Positions 16,508 through 24,989 of a stretch of 28,941 bases of DNA are shown here, one piece after another. The stretch's first letter is position 1; every line of letters begins with the position of its first letter. The translations under genes were made by a program, and so were the position numbers. Origin of the DNA: CANQBR01 sp964641395 (lineage in GTDB: Bacteria; Bacillota; Negativicutes; Acidaminococcales; Acidaminococcaceae); the NCBI GenBank assembly GCA_964641395.1, contig CAZXKQ010000024.1, positions 1 through 28,941 on the forward strand, in the 5' to 3' direction. Below the pieces are notes generated by a model. That model searched no databases. It was not told the origin of the DNA and saw only the letters and a list, made by a program, of their open reading frames with translations.

Positions 16508-17548
16508 ATGCTGAAGATCCTCAGCCGCGAACTGCTATTGGAGCGCTGCCCTGGCGCTTTCTGCCACGCCTCCACCCTAGCCCTAGGCCCTGGAGGCAGC
16601 CGTTATTGCTGCTTCTTCGCCGGCAGCAAGGAGGGGGCGGCAGACTGCAGCATCTACGGCAGCGCTTGGGAGGGAGGACGGTGGCAGCCTCCCCGCCCCC
16701 TGGCCGCAGGGGACGAGGCCCACTGGAACCCGGTGCTGTGGTGGGATGAGGCCCGGCAGGAGCTGGTGCTCTTCTACAAGAAGGGCCAGCGCATCGCCAC
16801 CTGGCGCAGCTATGTGCGCCGTTCCTCGGACTGGGGCCGCAGCTGGTCAGCAGAGGCCCAGCTAGTGCCTGGAGACGAAGGGGGCCGGGGGCCGGTGCGG
16901 AACAAGCTGCTGGAACTGGCTGAAGGCGGCCTCCTGGCAGGGGCCAGCACGGAGCGGGGCCTGTGGCAGGCCTACGCCGACCTGAGCCGGGACGGGGGCC
17001 GCAGCTGGCAGCTCTCTCCCCCCATCCGCATCCCCGGTCTCCGCTGGCAGGCTGGGGACGGCGCAGCTCCCGCTAGCCCCATAGCCGCAAAACTCCACAG
17101 CTTTGCCAGCCGCATCGCCGTCAGCCTCCAAAGCTTCCTAGGCCGGGGAGTGATCCAGCCCAGCCTCTGGCAGGATGCCCAAGGGGTGCACATGCTGTTG
17201 CGCAGCAGCGAAGGCTGGGTCTACAGGGCGGACAGCCAAGACGGAGGCTCTAGCTTCGGCTCCCCCTACCCCCTCCAGGTGCCTAACAATAACAGCGGCC
17301 TGGACGTGGCCTATGACGGGCGGCGCCTCTACCTGGCCTGCAACCCGGTGGGGGAAAACTGGGGCAGCCGCTCCCCCCTCAGCCTCCTCAGCTCCCCCGA
17401 CGGCCTCAGCTTCGTCAAGGAACTGGATGTAGAGACGGGCCCAGGGGAGTACTCCTACCCCTGCCTCCTCTATCGGGACGGCCTTCTCTACCTCACCTAC
17501 ACCTGGCGGCGGCAGAACATAGCCCTGGTCCGCCTGGCCTTGGCCTGA
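16508..17548 (+). CDS. BNR-repeat (sialidase-fold) protein, cytoplasmic, function unknown
   Basis: A 346-aa six-bladed-propeller-type protein of the BNR_2/sialidase superfamily. Asp-box-like repeats are seen at 106-113 (SSDWGRSW), 160-167 (SRDGGRSW), 243-250 (SQDGGSSF) and a degenerate one at 295-302 (SSPDGLSF). HWNPVLW (72-78), RGPVRNKLLELAEGGLLAGAS (about 127-147) and the ending YSYPCLLYRDGLLYLTYTWRRQNIALV match the intracellular BNR_2 group often annotated as exo-alpha-sialidase. There is no signal peptide, so an extracellular sialidase role is unlikely; sugar or uronate hydrolysis or lyase activity is possible. Residues about 181-212 look like an insertion rich in Ala and Ser. The TctC-like gene follows 55 nt later and may be co-transcribed. 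True catalytic residues (Arg triad, Tyr-Glu) cannot be assigned with confidence. Confidence 0.7.
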   Translation: MLKILSRELLLERCPGAFCHASTLALGPGGSRYCCFFAGSKEGAADCSIYGSAWEGGRWQPPRPLAAGDEAHWNPVLWWDEARQELVLFYKKGQRIATWRSYVRRSSDWGRSWSAEAQLVPGDEGGRGPVRNKLLELAEGGLLAGASTERGLWQAYADLSRDGGRSWQLSPPIRIPGLRWQAGDGAAPASPIAAKLHSFASRIAVSLQSFLGRGVIQPSLWQDAQGVHMLLRSSEGWVYRADSQDGGSSFGSPYPLQVPNNNSGLDVAYDGRRLYLACNPVGENWGSRSPLSLLSSPDGLSFVKELDVETGPGEYSYPCLLYRDGLLYLTYTWRRQNIALVRLALA

Positions 17549-17603
17549 GCCCCCTGCTGATAATTTGCCCCTATAAAAAATTTTTTGTGAAGGAGTGTAC
17601 CAC

Positions 17604-18572
17604 ATGAAGAAGATCTTAGCCCTCTTCCTAAGCGTCCTGGCCCTGGCCCTGCTAGTCAGCGGCTGCGGCGGTGGCGGCAAAAAGGCCGCCTACCCTGCTG
17701 ACGGGGACATCAGCGTCATCATCCCCAAGGCTCCAGGGGGCGGCACCGACGTTTCCGCCCGGGGCCTGCTCCAGTTCTTGGAGAAGGAGCTGCCTGGCAG
17801 CAAGTTCGTAGCCGTGAACAAGCCTGACGGCGGCGGCGTCACCGGCATGGTGGAAACCGCCCGGGCCAAGGCAGACGGCCACACCCTGGGCATGGTGACG
17901 GTGGAACTGGCCATGTTCCCCCACCAGGGCAAGTGTAAGAACACCTACGCCGACTACGCCTCTATCTGCGCCCCCATCGCCGCTCCGGCCGCCCTCATCG
18001 TGGCCAAGGACGCCCCCTACAACAGCCTGGATGAGTTCGTAGCCTTCGCCAAGGCCAATCCAGGCAGGGTGCAGATGGGCAACTCCGGCACCGGGGCCAT
18101 CTGGCACATCGCCGCCTTGAACTTTGAGGAAGAGTTCGGAGTGCAGTTCAAGCACGTGCCCTATCCGAAGGGCACGGCGGACATCGCCGCCGCCCTGGCA
18201 GGCAAGCACATCCAGGCCACCCTCTCCGACCCCTCCGTCTTCAAGAGCCAGGTGGATGCAGGCAACCTGAAGATCCTGGCGGTCATGGCAGCCAGCCGCT
18301 CCAACATCTATCCCAATGTGCCCACCTTTAAGGAACTGGGCCACGACATGACCATCCGGGCCTGGGCCACCCTGGTAGCGCCTAAGGATACTCCCAAGGA
18401 GAAGCTGGACGTGCTGCGGGCAGCCGCCAAGAAGGTCTGCGAGAGCAAGGAGTTTAAAGATTACTTCATGAAGCAGGGCATCGACCCCACCGCCATCATC
18501 GGCGAGGAGGCTGACAAGATGATGGCCCAGGACCATGCCATGTACGGCAAGTTCTTGAAGCTGGCTAAGTAG
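17604..18572 (+). CDS. TctC-family (tripartite tricarboxylate transporter) solute-binding lipoprotein
   Basis: Predicted periplasmic solute-binding protein of the tripartite tricarboxylate transporter type, which captures carboxylates for a TctA/TctB membrane pair. The 322-aa precursor has a lipoprotein signal: MKK, a hydrophobic stretch, then LVSGC with the lipobox Cys21, followed by a Gly/Lys linker. The mature part shows TctC landmarks: VIIPKAPGGGTDVSAR (phosphate- or carboxylate-loop region), GNSGTGAIWHIAA, HVPYPKGTADIAAALAG and NVPTFKELG. ATG 17604 is chosen because AAGGAG lies upstream, in preference to an in-frame GTG at 17595. No tctA or tctB follows; a terminator comes next, so it is an orphan or works with a transporter elsewhere. 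Ligand unknown. Confidence 0.88.
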   Translation: MKKILALFLSVLALALLVSGCGGGGKKAAYPADGDISVIIPKAPGGGTDVSARGLLQFLEKELPGSKFVAVNKPDGGGVTGMVETARAKADGHTLGMVTVELAMFPHQGKCKNTYADYASICAPIAAPAALIVAKDAPYNSLDEFVAFAKANPGRVQMGNSGTGAIWHIAALNFEEEFGVQFKHVPYPKGTADIAAALAGKHIQATLSDPSVFKSQVDAGNLKILAVMAASRSNIYPNVPTFKELGHDMTIRAWATLVAPKDTPKEKLDVLRAAAKKVCESKEFKDYFMKQGIDPTAIIGEEADKMMAQDHAMYGKFLKLAK

Positions 18573-18613
18573 GCGGCTCCCAGGCTCCTGCCCTCTTACA
18601 CTACTGTCTGATT

Positions 18614-18645
18614 AAAAAAGGCTACGCTGTGCGTAGCCTTTTGCT
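18614..18645. terminator. Bidirectional terminator between convergent genes
   Basis: AAAAGGCTACGC (18616-18627) and GCGTAGCCTTTT (18631-18642) form a perfect 12-bp stem with a TGT loop; A and T runs on both sides make it functional for the plus TctC gene and the minus CorC-like gene. A second hairpin GCCGGCAGC/GCTGGCGGC, lacking a T run, lies at about 18697-18727. No gene lies between. Confidence 0.8.
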
Positions 18646-18736
18646 ATGTTTTTGCTAGCATATTTCTTGTCAATTAAGGAGTTCTACCGTCTCTAGCCGG
18701 CAGCGGCCTGCCTTCCTGCTGGCGGCCCGCTCCTGC

Positions 18737-20083
18737 CTAACCCTGGCCGTACTCCTCCTGTACAGCCTGATGGACCCCTTCCTTCTCCTGGCTCAGCAGC
18801 AGCTTGACCCGGGTAATCCGGGCCTTGTCTACCTCGCTGACCACGAAGCTGGCCCCTTCTGCCTCCACCTGCTGGCCCACCTTAGGGGGATAATCGCTGT
18901 GGGTGTAGACCCAGCCGCCGATGGTGTCGCAGTTGTCCGTATCCAGTTCCAGCTGGAAGAGGGCGTTCACATCCTCCAGCAGCATCTTGCCGTCCAGGGA
19001 GTAGGCCCTCTCTCCCAGCTCTTCCACCTCGGGCCGCTCTTCGTCAAACTCGTCCTGGATCTCCCCGACGATCTCCTCCAGGATGTCCTCTACCGTCACC
19101 ATGCCGGCGGTACCGCCGTACTCATCGATGAGGATGGCCAGCTGGCTGCGCCGCCGCTGCAGCAGCCGCAGCAGCTTGCTCAGGGGCAGGGTCTCCGGCA
19201 CCACCAGCACCTCCCTGGCCAGGGAGCGGAGGCTGGGCCTCTCCCCTTCGTTCAACACCCGCAGCAGGTCCTTGATGTGGAGGAAGCCGATAATGTGATC
19301 CTTGTCCTCCTCGCAGATGGGATAGCGGGTCATCCTCTCCTTCAAGGCCACCTGGATGTTCTCTTCCAAACTGTCCTCCACGTAGAGGCAGACCATGTCG
19401 GTGCGGGGCACCATCACGTCATTGGCCCGGCGGTCGGCAAAGTCGAACACGTTGTCCAGATAGGTCAGCTCCGTCTTGTCGATGTAGCCCTGCTTGTGGC
19501 TCTCCTCCATCAGGATGCGGATCTCTTCCTCGTTATGGGCCTCCTCCGCCTCGCCGGCCACCTCCACCCCTAGGTGGCGCACGATCCAGTTGGCCACGTG
19601 ATTCAAGAACCACACCGCCGGATACATGAGCCGGTCGAAGAAGATCAGGGGCCGGGCCACGAAGAGGACGATGCGCTCCGTCTTCTGGATGGAGAGGCTC
19701 TTAGGCACCAGTTCGCCGCAGACGATGTGCAGGGCGGTGATCAGACAGAAGCCCACCACCAGGGCGGCGCTGTGCTGGAGGGCCGGAGGCAGCCTCAGCA
19801 GGCCGAAGGCAGGCCGGAGCATCTTGGCCACTGCCGGCTCCCCTATCCAGCCTAGGCCCAGGGAGGCGATGGTGATGCCCAGCTGGGTAACAGAGAGGTA
19901 GGCATCCAGGTGCTCCGTTACCACCTTGGCCGCCGGCGCCCTGCTGTTCCCCTCCTTGAGGAGGGTGTCCAGGCGGGAGGGCCGCATTTTCACAATACTG
20001 AACTCAGAGGCTACGAAGAAACCGTTCAGCCCCACGAGAAAGATGATGGCGATAATATTTAAGATGACTAGAAAGGGATCCAA
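18737..20083 (-). CDS. CNNM/CorC (HlyC-type) membrane protein with CBS pair
   Basis: A 448-aa protein of the DUF21-CBS-CorC_HlyC group, often labelled hemolysin but related to Mg/Co efflux (CorB/CorC, CNNM). The DUF21 membrane domain has helices at about 5-27, 61-82, 104-124 and 138-162. Two CBS domains span about 205-335 and include MVPRTDM (224-230) and DEYGGTAGMVTVEDILEEIVGEI (320-342), a strong family motif. A CorC_HlyC domain fills 350-435. The start is TTG 20083: a TGA lies four codons upstream and the next Met is inside the first helix region. The Shine-Dalgarno is weak. It lies 84 nt after the nitrilase and seems to be the last gene of the ileS transcript. Ion specificity unknown. Confidence 0.88.
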   Translation of the reverse strand: MDPFLVILNIIAIIFLVGLNGFFVASEFSIVKMRPSRLDTLLKEGNSRAPAAKVVTEHLDAYLSVTQLGITIASLGLGWIGEPAVAKMLRPAFGLLRLPPALQHSAALVVGFCLITALHIVCGELVPKSLSIQKTERIVLFVARPLIFFDRLMYPAVWFLNHVANWIVRHLGVEVAGEAEEAHNEEEIRILMEESHKQGYIDKTELTYLDNVFDFADRRANDVMVPRTDMVCLYVEDSLEENIQVALKERMTRYPICEEDKDHIIGFLHIKDLLRVLNEGERPSLRSLAREVLVVPETLPLSKLLRLLQRRRSQLAILIDEYGGTAGMVTVEDILEEIVGEIQDEFDEERPEVEELGERAYSLDGKMLLEDVNALFQLELDTDNCDTIGGWVYTHSDYPPKVGQQVEAEGASFVVSEVDKARITRVKLLLSQEKEGVHQAVQEEYGQG

Positions 20084-20167
20084 AACTGCCGCTCAACTGC
20101 CTGGCCTAAGCCGAGGCAGCACCGGCGCCTCACCTCCTCCTGTGATGGCTCTGGCGGCTAGGGCCGC

Positions 20168-21091
20168 CTACTTATCCTCAAAGCTGAAATGGCACACGTC
20201 CGGCCGGGCATAGTGGCCGGCGGCCTCAAACTCCATGCGGCTGGCCACCACCTGCTCCAGGTCTAGGTCGGCGTAGATGATGGCCTCCCTATCCCACAGG
20301 GGCTCCGTCACATAGTGGCCGTAGGGATCCACCACGCAGCTGCCGCCTCGGCAGAGCAGCTCCGGCAGGGCCGCCAGCTCCTCTTGGCAGGCTAGGTCGG
20401 CAGGGTACATGGCCTTGGTGAGGTACTGGTCGCAGTTCAGGAAGAAGACATGGCCTTCCAAGGCGATGTGCTTGATGGTGTCCTGCCACTCGGGATTGTC
20501 GTTGGTATTGCAAGAGATGTAGATAGTGATACCCTTTTCGTAGAGGGCCAGCCTGGCCAGGGGCATGTAGCTCTCCCAGCAGATCAGACAGCCTAGGGGG
20601 CCCCAGGGGCTGTCCACCACTGGGAAGTAGCCCTGCTGGGCATCTCCCCACAGGCAGCGCTCCGCTCCGGTGGGCTTCAGCTTGCGGTGTACCGCCGCCA
20701 GCTCCCCCCTAGGGGTGAAGATCAGGTTGGTGTTGTAGAGGGTGGCTCCCCGGGGAGAGCGCTCACTGACCCCGATGCTCACGTAGGCCTTGGCGGCTGC
20801 GGCAGCCCGGCCCAGGGCCTCGCACTCCGGCCCGGGACAGAGGATGCTGGCCTGGTAGTAGCGCAGCCAGTCCGCCCGGCCGGGAGCAGTCCGCCGGCCG
20901 ACGCTGAAGCCATAGGTCAGCCCGTAGGGATAGCCGGGGATGAGCAGCTCCGGCAGCACGATGAGCCCTGCCCCCTGCCTGCCCGCCTCCCTGATCAGGC
21001 CTAGGGCCTTGGCCAGGGCGGCCTCCTTCGTAAAGCCCTCCGGCCCTGTCTGGATGAGGGCCACCGAGCAGTGAGCAGCCAAGTCCTGCAT
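20168..21091 (-). CDS. Nitrilase (carbon-nitrogen hydrolase superfamily)
   Basis: Probably hydrolyses a nitrile to the acid and ammonia in the cytoplasm (branch 1 nitrilase) rather than acting as an amidase. The 307-aa protein carries the full catalytic triad: Glu48 in LPELLIPGYPYG, Lys137 in HRKLKPT, and Cys171 in CLICWESYMPLAR. The CWE context, the RKLKPT block and the ending HYARPDVCHFSF are typical of true nitrilases. ATG 21091 follows a GTAGGAGG Shine-Dalgarno that overlaps the ileS stop; the gap to ileS is only 10 nt, so co-expression from the ileS T-box is very likely. Natural substrate is unknown; cyanide or an aliphatic or aromatic nitrile are family possibilities. Confidence 0.9.
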   Translation of the reverse strand: MQDLAAHCSVALIQTGPEGFTKEAALAKALGLIREAGRQGAGLIVLPELLIPGYPYGLTYGFSVGRRTAPGRADWLRYYQASILCPGPECEALGRAAAAAKAYVSIGVSERSPRGATLYNTNLIFTPRGELAAVHRKLKPTGAERCLWGDAQQGYFPVVDSPWGPLGCLICWESYMPLARLALYEKGITIYISCNTNDNPEWQDTIKHIALEGHVFFLNCDQYLTKAMYPADLACQEELAALPELLCRGGSCVVDPYGHYVTEPLWDREAIIYADLDLEQVVASRMEFEAAGHYARPDVCHFSFEDK

Positions 21092-21101
21092 CGTCTGCCT
21101 C

Positions 21102-23891
21102 CTACCTAACTACGCTGGCACAGCGCCGGCAGAGGGTGGGGTGCTCCGGATCCTGGCCCACCTCGTCGCTGTACACCCAGCAACGCTCGCACTTGCGACC
21201 CTGGGCCTGGCTCACTGCCACCTGCAGATCCTCCCTGTTGGTAGCCTCAGCCCCTGTACCCTTGCCTTCGTGTACCTGGGCGGCGCTGACGATCAAGAGG
21301 GTGCGCAGGTCCGTCCCTACGCTCTGCAAGATGGACAGGGCCTCCCCCTGGGCGTAGATGTCCAGCCTGGCGTCCAGGCTGTTGCCGATGAGCTTCTGCC
21401 GCCGGGCTCCTTCCAGCACCCGGGTGAGTTCGCTCCGCACGTTCAAGAAGGCTTCGTACTTAGCGTCCAGCGCTGGATCCAGGTACTCTTCCTTGACCTG
21501 GGGCCAGGGCAGCATCTGCACGCTGGCAGGGGCCCCTGCTGGCTTGGCCATGAACTGCCATACCTCCTCCATAGTGAAGGACAGCACCGGGTCTAACAGC
21601 ACGATCAGGTTTGTGAGGATTTCGTACATGGCGGTCTGGGCGCTGCGCCGCTCCAGGGAGTCCGCCCTGCTGGCGTAGAGCCTGTCCTTCAGCACGTCCA
21701 GGTAGAAGTTGGACAGATCCACAGTGCAGAAGTTGTGGATGGCGTGGAAGAGGACGTGGTAGTCATAGGCCTCAAAGGCGGCGGTTACCTCCTTGATCAG
21801 CACCTGCAGCCTGGTCAGGGCCCAGCGGTCCAGTTCCAGCATATCCTGGTAGGCCACCTTCTGGGCGGCATAGTCGAAGTCCGCCGTGTTGCTGAGAATG
21901 TAGCGGATGGTGTTGCGGATCTTCCGATACACCTCGGCCAACTGTTTCAAAATCTTAGGGGAGATCCGCACATCCGCCTTGTAGTCGCTGGAAGCGCACC
22001 ACAGCCGGATGATGTCGGCCCCATATTGCTTGATTACGTCCTGGGGCAGGATGACGTTGCCGATGGACTTAGACATCTTCCGCCCTTCCCCATCTACTAC
22101 GTAACCGTGGGTGAGGACGTTTTCGTAGGGGGCCTTGCCCGTCACTGCCACGCTGGTCAGCAGGGAGGACTGGAACCAGCCCCGGTGTTGGTCGCTACCT
22201 TCCAGGTACATGGACACAGGCCAGCACAGCTCCTTCCGCTCCCTGGCTACGGTGATGTGGGTGGAGCCGCTGTCGAACCACACGTCCATGATGTCGCTTT
22301 CCTTGCGGAAGTCCTTGCCGCCGCAGTGGGGGCAGACCGTCCCCTCCGGCAGCAGTTCTGCGGCGCTGCGGGCCCACCAGGCGTCGCTGCCCTCCTGGGC
22401 GAAGATCTGGGCCACCTTCTCAATGGTGGCGTCGTTGATCAGGTGCTCGCCGCAGTGCTGGCAGTAGAAGACGGGGATGGGCACCCCCCACACCCGCTGG
22501 CGGGAGATGCACCAGTCGTGGCGGTCGGCCACCATGTTGTGGATGCGCTGCCGGCCCCAGCTGGGGATCCACTTCACATCCTCATCGATGGCCTTCAGGG
22601 TCGCCTCCCTGAAGCCGTCTATAGAGGCGAACCACTGGCTGGTGGCCCGGTAGATGATGGGGTTCTTGCAGCGCCAGCAATGGGCGTACTGGTGGCGGAT
22701 GGTCTCCCGCCCTAGGAGCAGGCCCAGCTCCGCCAGATATTTCAAAATAGGGATGTTGGCATCGAAGACGAAGAGGCCCTGGAAGCGCTCCCCTGCCTCA
22801 GCGGTAAACTTCCCCTGCTCATCAACTGGGCAGATGATGGGCAGCTTGTAGACCAGGCCGGTTTCAAAGTCCACGTCGCCGTGGCCAGGGGCAGTGTGGA
22901 CGCAGCCGGTGCCGGCTTCCAAGGTTACGTAGTCCGCCAGCACCACCAGGCTGCGGCGGCCCTGGTACTCAGGGAAGGGGTGGGCGCACACCGCATACTC
23001 CATGTCCTTGCCCAGGCAGGTGCCGTAGACGGTGCCGAACTGCTTGTGGCAGCGCCGGGCCACGTCCTCCAGCAGGCCGCTGGCCAAAAACAGCACCTCT
23101 CCCTCGCACTCCACCCAGCTGTACTCCAGGTTAGGGTTGAGGGCTACGGCCACGTTGGCCGGCATAGTCCAGGGAGTGGTGGTCCAGATCACCATGTAGG
23201 CCTTCTTCCCCTGGCAGGCGGCAGGCAGCCGGCCCTTGGCGTCCACTAGGGGCATCTTGACGAAGATGGTGGGAGTCTTCTGCTCCCCGTACTCGATCTC
23301 CGCCTCGGCCAGGGCCGTCTCGCAGTGGGGGCACCAGTAGACGGTCTTCTTCCCCTTGTAGATGTAGCCCTTCTTGGCCATGGTGCCGAAGACCCGGATC
23401 TGGCCGGCCTCAAAGTCATGGTGGAGGGTGATGTAGGGGTTCTCCCAGTCCCCCAGGACCCCTAGGCGCTTAAAGTCCTCCCGCTGCTTGTCCACCCAGC
23501 CTAGGGCGAAGTCCTTGCAGGTACGGCGCAGGGTGAGGGGGTCGATCTCGTTGCGGTTCAGCCCCAGCTCGTTGATGGCCGCATGCTCGATAGGCATGCC
23601 GTGGGTGTCCCAGCCCGGCACATAGGGGGTGTCGAAGCCTTGGTGGTACTTATACTTAATGATGATGTCCTTCAGGATCTTGTTCATGGCCGTCCCCATG
23701 TGGATGCGGCCGTTGGCGTAGGGAGGGCCGTCGTGGAGGACGAACTTAGGCGCGCCGGCGTGGGCGGCCTGTTTCTGCCAATAAATTTTCTCCTCTTCCC
23801 AGAACTTCAACAACTCCGGCTCCCGCTGAGGCAGGTTGGCCCGCATGGGAAAGTCGGTCTCGGGCAGATTAAGGGTCTTGCTATAATCCAA
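21102..23891 (-). CDS. ileS: Isoleucyl-tRNA synthetase
   Basis: Charges tRNA-Ile with isoleucine and edits valine. At 929 aa it has the bacterial-type length. The N-terminal family start DYSKTLNLPETDFPMRANLP leads to the HIGH-equivalent HMGT (64-67) in YANGRIHMGTAMNKILKD; this variant is common in Firmicutes. The CP1 editing domain follows, with WTTTPWTMPAN and a GTGCVHTAPGHG stretch. KMSKS is at 605-609, then the anticodon-binding domain. A C-terminal zinc site uses Cys901, Cys904, Cys921 and Cys924. I choose TTG 23891 as start because GGAGG lies 8 nt upstream; the reading frame is open a few codons further but those codons include the Shine-Dalgarno. Expression is under the T-box leader upstream. 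Confidence 0.97.
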   Translation of the reverse strand: MDYSKTLNLPETDFPMRANLPQREPELLKFWEEEKIYWQKQAAHAGAPKFVLHDGPPYANGRIHMGTAMNKILKDIIIKYKYHQGFDTPYVPGWDTHGMPIEHAAINELGLNRNEIDPLTLRRTCKDFALGWVDKQREDFKRLGVLGDWENPYITLHHDFEAGQIRVFGTMAKKGYIYKGKKTVYWCPHCETALAEAEIEYGEQKTPTIFVKMPLVDAKGRLPAACQGKKAYMVIWTTTPWTMPANVAVALNPNLEYSWVECEGEVLFLASGLLEDVARRCHKQFGTVYGTCLGKDMEYAVCAHPFPEYQGRRSLVVLADYVTLEAGTGCVHTAPGHGDVDFETGLVYKLPIICPVDEQGKFTAEAGERFQGLFVFDANIPILKYLAELGLLLGRETIRHQYAHCWRCKNPIIYRATSQWFASIDGFREATLKAIDEDVKWIPSWGRQRIHNMVADRHDWCISRQRVWGVPIPVFYCQHCGEHLINDATIEKVAQIFAQEGSDAWWARSAAELLPEGTVCPHCGGKDFRKESDIMDVWFDSGSTHITVARERKELCWPVSMYLEGSDQHRGWFQSSLLTSVAVTGKAPYENVLTHGYVVDGEGRKMSKSIGNVILPQDVIKQYGADIIRLWCASSDYKADVRISPKILKQLAEVYRKIRNTIRYILSNTADFDYAAQKVAYQDMLELDRWALTRLQVLIKEVTAAFEAYDYHVLFHAIHNFCTVDLSNFYLDVLKDRLYASRADSLERRSAQTAMYEILTNLIVLLDPVLSFTMEEVWQFMAKPAGAPASVQMLPWPQVKEEYLDPALDAKYEAFLNVRSELTRVLEGARRQKLIGNSLDARLDIYAQGEALSILQSVGTDLRTLLIVSAAQVHEGKGTGAEATNREDLQVAVSQAQGRKCERCWVYSDEVGQDPEHPTLCRRCASVVR

Positions 23892-23946
23892 AGCACACAC
23901 CTCCAAAATTGATCTAAGCTAGTATGGCGCCACCCCGGGCAGACAG

Positions 23947-23974
23947 TAAAAAAGCCCGTCCGCAAAGGGACGAG
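23947..23974 (-). terminator. T-box regulatory terminator of ileS
   Basis: On the minus strand GCTCGTCC and GGACGGGC pair around CTTTGC, followed by six T (23947-23952 as A on plus). It lies between the T-box sequence and the ileS start, as expected for the terminator that competes with the antiterminator. Confidence 0.85.
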
Positions 23975-24197
23975 CCGTTCAACCCGTGGTACCACCCTGA
24001 TTACGCCGTGGCGCACTCTTTAGCGCTGTAGCGGGCGCCCCCGTCCAGGCCTACCGGCAGCCCTCTGGCTGTTTTGGACCCAGCCGCTCCCAAGGGATCT
24101 TCACCCAGCTTGACCGTTCAGGCTTCCACCACCCCTGATTCGCTGCGCCGCTGCCGCCGGGCTACTGGCTTGTTCATCGCGTTCTCTACTATAAAAC
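23947..24197 (-). promoter_or_regulatory. T-box riboswitch leader, isoleucine-type
   Basis: The minus strand carries the T-box core AGGGTGGTACCACGG at about 23984-23998, about 95-110 nt before the ileS start and just ahead of the terminator. Upstream sequence has Stem-I-like pairing potential. A candidate isoleucine specifier AUC sits at 24098-24096 in GGUGAAGAUCCC, within the expected 3' side of Stem I. Uncharged tRNA-Ile should pair with the specifier and the UGGN bulge, favouring readthrough into ileS, the nitrilase and the CorC-like gene. The whole 397-nt interval between ileS and the phosphatase is filled by this leader, its promoter and a short spacer. Confidence 0.93.
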
Positions 24198-24203
24198 AGT
24201 ATA

Positions 24204-24233
24204 ATTATAGCGCAGTAGGCTGGGCTGCGTCAA
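24204..24233 (-). promoter_or_regulatory. Promoter of the T-box/ileS transcript
   Basis: On the minus strand TTGACG (24233-24228) and TATAAT (24209-24204) are separated by 18 bp. Transcription should start near 24197 and run through the T-box leader. Confidence 0.8.
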
Positions 24234-24288
24234 TAAGAAAATAGAGAAATAATTGGCTGGCGCCCTCTGCCTCCCACGGCCAGGCCTC

Positions 24289-24972
24289 CTAGCCGCCCTG
24301 CTTAAAGTCCCACAGGCCGGCCCCCCTGCCTCCCAGGTGGGCCACATCGTTGAGGCGGAAGAGGGCGTGCTCCTGCCACTTGTTGATGCCCAGGACGGTG
24401 ATGCTGGCGGGGGCCACATCCACCGACAGGTTGTGCTCCACCACCTGGGCCAGGCTCAGCCCCAGCCAGGCGAAGATCAGGTTCTGGATGCTCCCCTTGT
24501 GGGCCACGATCAGCAGGTTCTCCCTCTCCCAGTCGGCCAGGGCCAGCAAGCCCTCTACCGTCCTGGTGTAAAATTCCTGCCGGGTCTCGCCGCCGGGGTA
24601 GTTGCGGTGCTGGATGTCCCCTGCCCCCTTGGGCCGCCGCAGCAGCCGCTTGGCCTCTTCCTCCCGCAGCCCTGCCGCCTGGCCGTTGTTCTTCTCCCGC
24701 AGGCAGGGGCAGGCCTCCAGGACCAGCTGCAGCCCCCTTTGGGCCGCCTCCTCTTGAATGCAGGCCGCAGACTGCAGGCCCCGCTGCAGATCGCTGGCCA
24801 GGAGGCGGAAGCCCCCCTGTCCGGGAGGTGGAGCGGCCAGATCCTCTGCCAGCCGCCGGCCTGCCGCCAACATCTGCTCCCTGCCCCGGGGGGTGAGGGC
24901 CGAATCGGTCCAGCCTCCTGTCAGCCCCAGGGTGTGGTGGGTAGCCTCCCCGTGGCGCACCAAGATGATCAT
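24289..24972 (-). CDS. Histidine phosphatase family protein (CobC/phosphoglycerate-mutase-like)
   Basis: A 227-aa member of the two-histidine phosphatase superfamily. Active-site residues are visible: Arg6-His7-Gly8-Glu9 (the phosphohistidine motif), Arg64 in ASDLQRGLQ, Glu93 in PCLREKNNG, and His158 in IVAHKGS. These are the expected four catalytic positions, so it should be an active phosphatase. Substrate is not predictable: alpha-ribazole phosphate, phosphosugars or broad specificity are all seen in the family. ATG 24972 is chosen over an upstream in-frame ATG because GGAGG lies 5 nt before it and the protein then begins MIILVRHGE, as is usual. It starts 17 nt after divIVA and ends the division operon. 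Confidence 0.85.
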   Translation of the reverse strand: MIILVRHGEATHHTLGLTGGWTDSALTPRGREQMLAAGRRLAEDLAAPPPGQGGFRLLASDLQRGLQSAACIQEEAAQRGLQLVLEACPCLREKNNGQAAGLREEEAKRLLRRPKGAGDIQHRNYPGGETRQEFYTRTVEGLLALADWERENLLIVAHKGSIQNLIFAWLGLSLAQVVEHNLSVDVAPASITVLGINKWQEHALFRLNDVAHLGGRGAGLWDFKQGG

Positions 24973-24989
24973 AGCAGCCTCCTCAAGCC

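Noticed and set aside
17652..18536. Open frame of 294 codons on the minus strand under the TctC gene
   Set aside because: It is antisense to a clear lipoprotein gene with Shine-Dalgarno and lipobox. Its product is Gly/Val/His-rich without motifs, as expected from the complement of GC-rich codons.
18697..18727. GCCGGCAGC/GCTGGCGGC hairpin as a terminator of the CorC-like gene
   Set aside because: There is no T run after it on the minus strand; the hairpin at 18614-18645 is a much better terminator.
21735..22715. Open frame of 326 codons on the plus strand within ileS
   Set aside because: Antisense shadow of ileS; low-complexity Gly/Val/Leu/Asp product, no family resemblance, no ribosome site.
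23690..23710. HMGT instead of HIGH in IleS as a possible defect
   Set aside because: HMGT/HLGT-type variants occur in normal bacterial IleS of Firmicutes and the surrounding block is intact.
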